This document shows positions 58,727 through 64,000 of a DNA stretch of 64,000 nt, in pieces. Numbering within the stretch: position 1 is the first letter of the stretch; every line of letters begins with the position of its first letter. Under the pieces are notes generated by a model. That model was not told where the DNA came from, did no database searches, and was given only the letters and a program-made list of their open reading frames with translations. The stretch is from assembly GCA_001599915.1 (NCBI GenBank), contig BCIG01000009.1, positions 310,001 to 374,000 on the forward strand, in the 5' to 3' direction. Origin of the DNA: Symbiotaphrina buchneri. Lineage: Eukaryota; Ascomycota; Symbiotaphrinales; Symbiotaphrinaceae. A program made the translations under genes and the position numbers.

Positions 58727-60487
58727 CTACAGCGGTTGCGTTGCCGCAGGCTCTTGAATGTTCTGTGGCACAAATCCATTGCGTTGCGCTTGTTGCCCTT
58801 GCGCTCGAGGGGGTCCTCGACGCTGGGGATGTGCCTGACCCCTAGGAACACGCTGCGCGTTTTGTTGAGGTTGTGACACACCATCCCGTTGCGAACCTCT
58901 ACCGTTCTGAGGCTGGTTGTAAGCCGTGGGGGCGCCTGTGTTGCTCTGTCCCTGAGACCTGGTAGCGGAGTTTGTCACTTGAGGACCCTGAATCCTTCGC
59001 GGAGCCGGAGGATTCGATATCGGTCGCGGAATGGTGTCTGGTGATTCATATACATATAGTCTCTTGTCAATGGATTGCGGGATGGGTTGTATTTCAGTGC
59101 CTAGCTCCTGCTCGATCTTGTAGAGGTTGAAGCGGTCATCCCAGTTGATCAGGTTAATGGCGAGACCAAGATGTCCGAATCTTCCCGAACGTCCAATGCG
59201 ATGCAGGTAGGTCTCTGCGTTCTTGGGGAAATCGAAATTGATGACAACATTTACAGCTTGAATATCAATGCCCCGGGTCAAAAGATCCGAGCAGACGAGA
59301 TTCCGGCACACGCCGTTGCGGAAATCGTGAAACACTCTGTTCCGATTGTGTTGCAGCATGCGTGCATGGGAGTAGAAGCATGAGTATCCCAGCTCCGTGA
59401 TCTTCTTCGCAAGCAGCTCAACCCGGTTGGTAGAATTGCAAAAGATGATCGATTGGTTGATCTGGAGTTTCGAGAACAGGGTGTTGAGGCAGTGTACTTT
59501 CTGTTTCTCCTCGACAAATGCGTAATACTGTGTTATGCCCCTCAGTGTGAGCTCGTCCATGAGATTGATCTCATAGGGATTGTCCATATGTTTGTCCTTC
59601 TTGGTGTAAGTGCTTTCCTCGTCCAGAAAAATGGGCGGTCGGACGAACGTACCTTGAAACTCTTGACAATTAGTGGGAATGTCGCACTGAAAAGCATAAC
59701 CTGCCGATCCTTCGGATGGAAGGAGGAGAGCAACTGCTCGATGACGGGCGTGAATTCGGGTGAGAGTAATTTATCAGCTTCGTCCATTACGAACGTCGTG
59801 CACTCGGATAAATCAGCTACGCCTTTACTGGCGAGATCCAGTATCCTGCCTGGTGTGCCGACGATGATGTGGACAGGCTCGTTGAGCCTGATGATGTCGT
59901 CCTTGAGGCCCGTTCCTCCAGTGGTGACCATGACATTTATACCAAGGTGTTTTCCCAGTGTTTTACAGACTTGCGACGTCTGGAGTGCGAGCTCTCGAGT
60001 AGGAACAAGGATCAGTGCCTGTGTCTTGGGATTTTTGGGATTGATGCGTTCCAACGTCGGGATGACAAAAGCCGCCGTCTTCCCCGTTCCATTCTTTGCT
60101 CTTGCGAGAATATCGCGCCCAGTCAATGCGACAGGTATGGTCTCTTCTTGGATAGGAGATGGTTTTTCGAAGCCCGCCTCAAATATCCCCATCATCAGCT
60201 CACGCTTGATATAAAAATCCTCGAACTCGAGTCCTTTTGTGGCCGTGACATCCTAGGCACTTTCAGTGACATCCTCCGAATGATGACCATGGTATCACTC
60301 ACTTCAGTCTGAGGCCTCGCGTCCTTGGCGGGTAGCTTCAATCTGTCCTTCCAGTTGCCTTCGGACGTGCCATCACTTGTTCAGGGTCAGCGGGCTGAAC
60401 GCCCATGAAGGAAGGCCACGAGGGGAAGCTGTTGTTGACTTACTTGAGCTTGGTGGCCTCGAGCTGACTCGACAGCGCAGCGGCCAT
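58727..60487 (-). CDS. DHH1: DEAD-box RNA helicase Dhh1 (DDX6/RCK family)
   Basis: Four exons, 60487-60444, 60375-60303, 60252-59653 and 59599-58727, give 529 aa. Dhh1 is a P-body protein that promotes mRNA decapping and represses translation. The N-terminus [17 protein letters not shown] is assembled over a 68-nt intron; [20 protein letters not shown] and the Q motif [12 protein letters not shown] follow. Helicase motifs are [11 protein letters not shown] (I), [11 protein letters not shown] (Ia), GTPGRILDL (Ib), [13 protein letters not shown] (II), [12 protein letters not shown] (III), [17 protein letters not shown] (IV), [20 protein letters not shown] (V) and [15 protein letters not shown] (VI). 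After the core, [20 protein letters not shown] is diagnostic for DDX6 proteins. The last 110 residues are Gln/Asn/Gly/Pro-rich, the usual low-complexity tail linked to P-body condensation. Confidence 0.97.
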
Positions 60488-61660
60488 GCTATTTAGTAGA
60501 AGAGCAGGTAGTTGTGCTCGCAGTTTAATGTCGTTTTGACGGGGAGTGAGTGGCAGTAGCCTCCCGCAGAGTCAAATAGCGGCTGCGTGGGGCAAGATGG
60601 AAAGGATGTGAGATGTAAGGGCTCTAAGCTGCGCAACCCCAATACGCTGGAGCCAACTAGCGGATCGTCACAAATAGCGACCGTGGTGGACAATGTAGAG
60701 TGACTCTTGCGCTCGTGTGCCTGTCCTGGTTTGTCTCGTTGCTGGGTGGGTTGCCGTTGCTGTTATTCACCTTGTCCTTGTCCTCCGTAGTTGTTGTGGT
60801 CGTTGGTGTGACACAGCGTTCAGAGTAGTTTCAGCTCTGCACCAAAGTTGAAAGACGTTCAAGCCGTGTAGGTTGAGATAAGGTAGGTGAGAAGGCGAAT
60901 TAGCAGTGAGGGTTAAGGATGAGGACGAGGGTGACCGAGTGTGTGTGGGATCGTTTCAATGTCGGGTCGACCTTTGCCGCCACCTGATTGGACAGATTTG
61001 GAATTGTCCCCTCGCTTATGTCACGCCCTGTGAACTGTCACCGAGAACATGCCTAAAGGTAAGGTAAGGTACGGATGAGCTCAAATGATAACTCTCACAC
61101 TCTGCACCGACTACTCATAGCCAGCAAAGGCCAGGTGCACGCCGATAGCTACACCGCGAGCCGGCCACTCTTCCCCACACGCCTAAGCTCACAATACCCT
61201 GCCTCGCACCTAGGTTGCAATATACATCTACAAAGTATCAAGATCAGTGTGCAGAGTAAATGTAGAATATATCTGCCTGGTGCAGCCCACCCGGCCGAGT
61301 CTGATATAAAGGTCAAGATGAACGCCATCACCGCCACACCGCCACAGAAATGACGGTCTTGATGGCAAGGGAACAGATAGAGCTAATCCACATCCGTGTT
61401 TCAAAGACCCATCATGGTTCGATAGTACCCCGCACATGTTCATCTATCATTTTCATGATGGACGAGCTGCTTCTTTGGACACGTCGCTGGTGGCGCATGC
61501 GTCGACCCTCGCACAAGGGCCATCCGCCTGCTTACACCTTCTCTGCTACAGATGAGGACCGAACAGCTGTCCAGGGCTCGAGATTGCAAGGCTTCCAAAG
61601 CGGCTCCCCGGGTGGATTGAGGTATCCACTTCCAGTCGAGAAGTTACGTCAACGCTCTGC
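60488..61660. other. DHH1 5' flank / SMC6 3' flank
   Basis: About 1.17 kb. The part next to DHH1 (60488-60960) is likely its promoter and leader, with TTGTTGTGG-type T/G runs. GTAAGGTAAGGTA units lie near 61060-61075. A plus-strand ORF at 61350-61868 overlaps SMC6 exons antisense and is not called. Confidence 0.4.
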
Positions 61661-64000
61661 TCAAGAAGCTGTGAATGGCAACGTGGTCTGCCCACGCTCT
61701 GGATCACCCATCCTTAAGAGTATAATTAGTATGCTTTCAGACACCAGTCGACATTCGGAACCGTACTTAATGATCTTGACATCTTCGCCCATGTCCACAT
61801 TGCCCATTGATTGCGGGGTGATCAGAATGAACTGGCGTCCCACGGCCCGCCTTGCGGCACTAATCTGACAGGATATCAGCATCTGAGTAGCAGCTAGGCT
61901 GATCTCACAACTCAGGCACCTACCATCATCCTCATGCTGACGTCCCTATTGACACTGTCCATGAACACATCGCTGCATATCATTAGTCCGAGTGTCGACT
62001 GCAGCTGGAACATAATACATACAACTCATCCAGACAGCGGATTGGGGATCCCATGGCATCCCAAAGAGCGAGCAGTAAGCAGATGGTTGAAAACGACTTC
62101 TCGCCACCTGAGAGTGTTTTCGTCTGTCGACCATCCCCTGATTTCGTCTCATCCGGTTCAACCTGCGCGCATATCAGCACGGTGCATTTATGACGTGTCA
62201 TGGTACATGACAGGGGGATTATTTAGCATACATGCAGCTCGAGGAGATGTTGCTTATGGTCCGTGGTCAGTGTACCTCTAAAGCTTCGCTCGCTAAGAAG
62301 GTATATAAATTGCGATCGAGCTCGACTCGAGATGAATCTTCTAAACTTGCGCCAACGGTCTGTACGATCGGACAGAGCCAATTTGAGTACCTTTATTCAA
62401 TCCGCGTGTCAGTCAAGTCCCTGCTACAAAACGTTAGGGGCCTTGGTGATGCTACACATACCGTCGCTAACTGTTCCATATCACGAAGCTGTCTTTTGGC
62501 CAAATCGGCTGCGGCCCTGGTTTCTGTAACTTCAAGGGCTATGCTTTCACGGGTCCCACCCAGCCTCCGAGATAGTCATTATCAGAGCATTAAAAACCTT
62601 TGGGGGGACTTACTGCCTAGTAAAGCGCTCCAGATCAGTTGTCAGCTTGTCCAGTTTCTTGTCGATTGTCTTCGGTGTCTCGCCGACATCAACTGCCACT
62701 CGTTCGCAGACTTCCCTAGCCTGTGAAATAAAGTCTTCCACGATTGTAGCTTGGTCCAGCCTGCGATGTTCGATACGCAGCCTATCGGCTCTTGCATCTT
62801 CGATAGCTTGCAACACTGCATTTTTCTTCTGCAGAGCTGCATGCCGTTCGTTGGAGAGACCAGTCAAGATCCGCTCACTCTCCCTGATTTCACCTTCCAC
62901 AGCCTGTATCTCGCGATCCTTAGCCTGCAGTTGAGCTTTGAGTTGCGAATTGGTCTCATTCAACCTGTCTTTGCTGTTGACGCTGTCCTCGTAGTTTTCT
63001 TCATGCGTCTTCTTGTCAGACTCTGCGTCTTCAAGGGCAGTCTTGAGACTATCCAATCGCCCTTCTTCTACATTCTCCTGCTCAAGCTGATCCTGTAGCT
63101 GCTCCACCAACTCCTCCGAACGCTGTACAGCTAACTGTAGTTCTCTGCGGTGTCTCTTATGCCTTTGGATGGCTTGCTGACATCTCGAGACCTCTTGATG
63201 GAGAGTCGTGTGCTCCCCTTCCATTGTGCGCAACTCGTCCCGTAGCTGAGAAAGCGTCTCCTTTTGATAACTGGGACCTGATCAGCATGTGCTCGCTCCG
63301 CATCAAGGTCGTACGCACTTTATTTGAACATCAATATCAGTTTTCATCCGGGCTCTTCCCTCCATGCTTGGTAATGTTGATTGCGCGTTGCCGCCATCAT
63401 TCGTATGGCTCAGGCGGAAGCCTGTACCTCGCTTGTGATTGTTGATGCAGAAACACTGTTTGGCATTCCTTGGTCTCACATGAAACATGGTTTGGGTGCC
63501 TTGATAAAGGTCTTCAATCAGTAGCGTCTGCTCAATTCCAGAGTTGATGACAAATTGCCGCTTCACGGCCTCATTGTCTATCTAGATGTGGGATTAGTAG
63601 GGCAATGGCGTATAGGTGAATGACAAATTACCGCAAGCACCCGGAGAATTGTGTCATACTGTGGGTCTGGTTCGTTCTCCGAAGTGTCGATTCTGTCATC
63701 GCTGCATATAAATATGGAAGTTTTGCTGCGCATTGGGAGTCAGTAACGGCCTTCACATGCAAATCCTTCTTCACCTACCATCGCACCCTTTCCATGAGGG
63801 TATCCAGGATCTTCTGATCCCGTTTGCTCGTGACAAGGAAACCTGTCAAAGCAGCGCTAAAATGACGTTCGAGGATGGAAGACCATACAGGCTTCAACAG
63901 ACGAATATGATAGCCCATGGGTCCTACCGGCTTCTTCTGGAATGAATTCTCTTGGTCAATGGCTTTCAGGAGAGTGCGAAGTTGGTCGGGGTATGCGCGT
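61661..64000 (-). CDS. SMC6: SMC5/6 complex subunit Smc6, C-terminal part (gene continues beyond the right end)
   Basis: Ten exons are visible: 64000-63779 (open at the right), 63725-63632, 63581-63319, 63270-62614, 62564-62462, 62390-62232, 62162-62023, 61972-61924, 61864-61767 and 61712-61661. All phases join. The first visible part is the hinge region (GPMGYHIRLLKPVWSSILER, LTGFLVTSKRDQKILDTL, TSIFICSDDRID, DTILRVLAIDNEAVKRQFVI). The second long coiled coil follows (exon 63270-62614). The head carries WRKFRRFISSRARSQFIYLL, the ABC signature TLSGGEKSFSTICLLLALWD and Walker B IRCLDEFDVFMD, then QFILITPQSMGNVDMGEDVK and the end DPERGQTTLPFTAS. Smc6 with Smc5 and Nse proteins works in recombinational repair and replication-fork stability. 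The gene is unusually intron-dense for this window. Confidence 0.96.

Noticed and set aside
61350-61868. 172-codon plus-strand ORF at the SMC6 3' end
   Set aside because: The second half is antisense to SMC6 exons that match the family exactly; the first half has no domain.
1-64000. tRNA, 5S rRNA, transposon, retroelement or CRISPR features
   Set aside because: Reading both strands by eye, I found no B-box-type tRNA signature with a fitting cloverleaf, no 5S core, no terminal repeats, no transposase or polymerase motifs and no spaced repeat array. A covariance-model scan could still find something missed.

Overview
The window is nuclear DNA of a filamentous ascomycete (Pezizomycotina). The evidence is: many short spliceosomal introns (mostly 43-110 nt, GT..AG, often with a CTAAC/CTGAC-like branch point), closely packed single-copy genes on both strands, a white-collar-1 type blue-light receptor, a Zn2Cys6 regulator and a CM1-motif spindle-pole/septal microtubule-organising protein. 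The gene set looks most like Eurotiomycetes, but I cannot fix the order or genus from sequence alone. I see no transposon, retroelement, virus-like element, CRISPR array, tRNA or rRNA gene. Twenty-five protein genes are supported; two of them (the first and the last) run off the window ends. Exon coordinates were worked out by hand by matching splice sites to reading-frame phase and to family conservation; where all exons are listed, the lengths sum to a multiple of three.

Layout. 1-5.1 kb: a CM1-motif microtubule-organising protein (-, partial), an Ecdysoneless/SGT1 protein (+) and an APH-fold protein with a degenerate catalytic loop (-). 6.6-12.2 kb: TAN1 (tRNA acetylation adaptor, five exons) and SPT7 (SAGA), both -. 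12.7-16.8 kb: a small VanZ-like membrane protein (+), a PRISE-type short-chain reductase (-) and a tiny MRX7-like mitochondrial protein (-). 17.5-26.1 kb: a tyrosine phosphatase (+), quinolinate phosphoribosyltransferase (-), a YMC1-like mitochondrial carrier (+), mitoribosomal protein uS2m (-) and SDS23 (+). 26.1-29.0 kb is a long gene-free stretch in front of a Zn2Cys6 transcription factor (+), followed by an aldose 1-epimerase (+) and a second gene-poor stretch (32.0-34.4 kb). 34.4-47.3 kb: DNA ligase I (-), a RINT1/TIP20 tether subunit (+), WC-1 (+) and a PLP decarboxylase (-). 47.6-64 kb: NOP9 (-), an FMP25-like RCC1 protein (-), COG3 (+), a Ca2+/calmodulin kinase (+), DHH1 (-) and SMC6 (-, partial).

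There is no operon-like pathway. Most genes are core housekeeping functions: chromatin and DNA (SPT7, LIG1, SMC6), RNA (TAN1, NOP9, DHH1, Ecd), mitochondria (uS2m, MRX7, FMP25, carrier), and vesicle tethering (RINT1/TIP20 and COG3, both of the CATCHR tether class). Signal transduction and environment sensing are represented by WC-1, the CaM kinase, the phosphatase and SDS23.

Nothing in the window looks like a new multi-gene system. The points most worth a second look are small: the pseudokinase-like APH protein, a 20-bp GTAAG/CTTAC inverted repeat in the FMP25-COG3 divergent promoter, a 12-nt microexon, a CAGTAG tandem acceptor inside the CaM kinase domain, stop-free 3n introns in two genes, and a possible ratchet splice point in the long intron of the quinolinate phosphoribosyltransferase gene.
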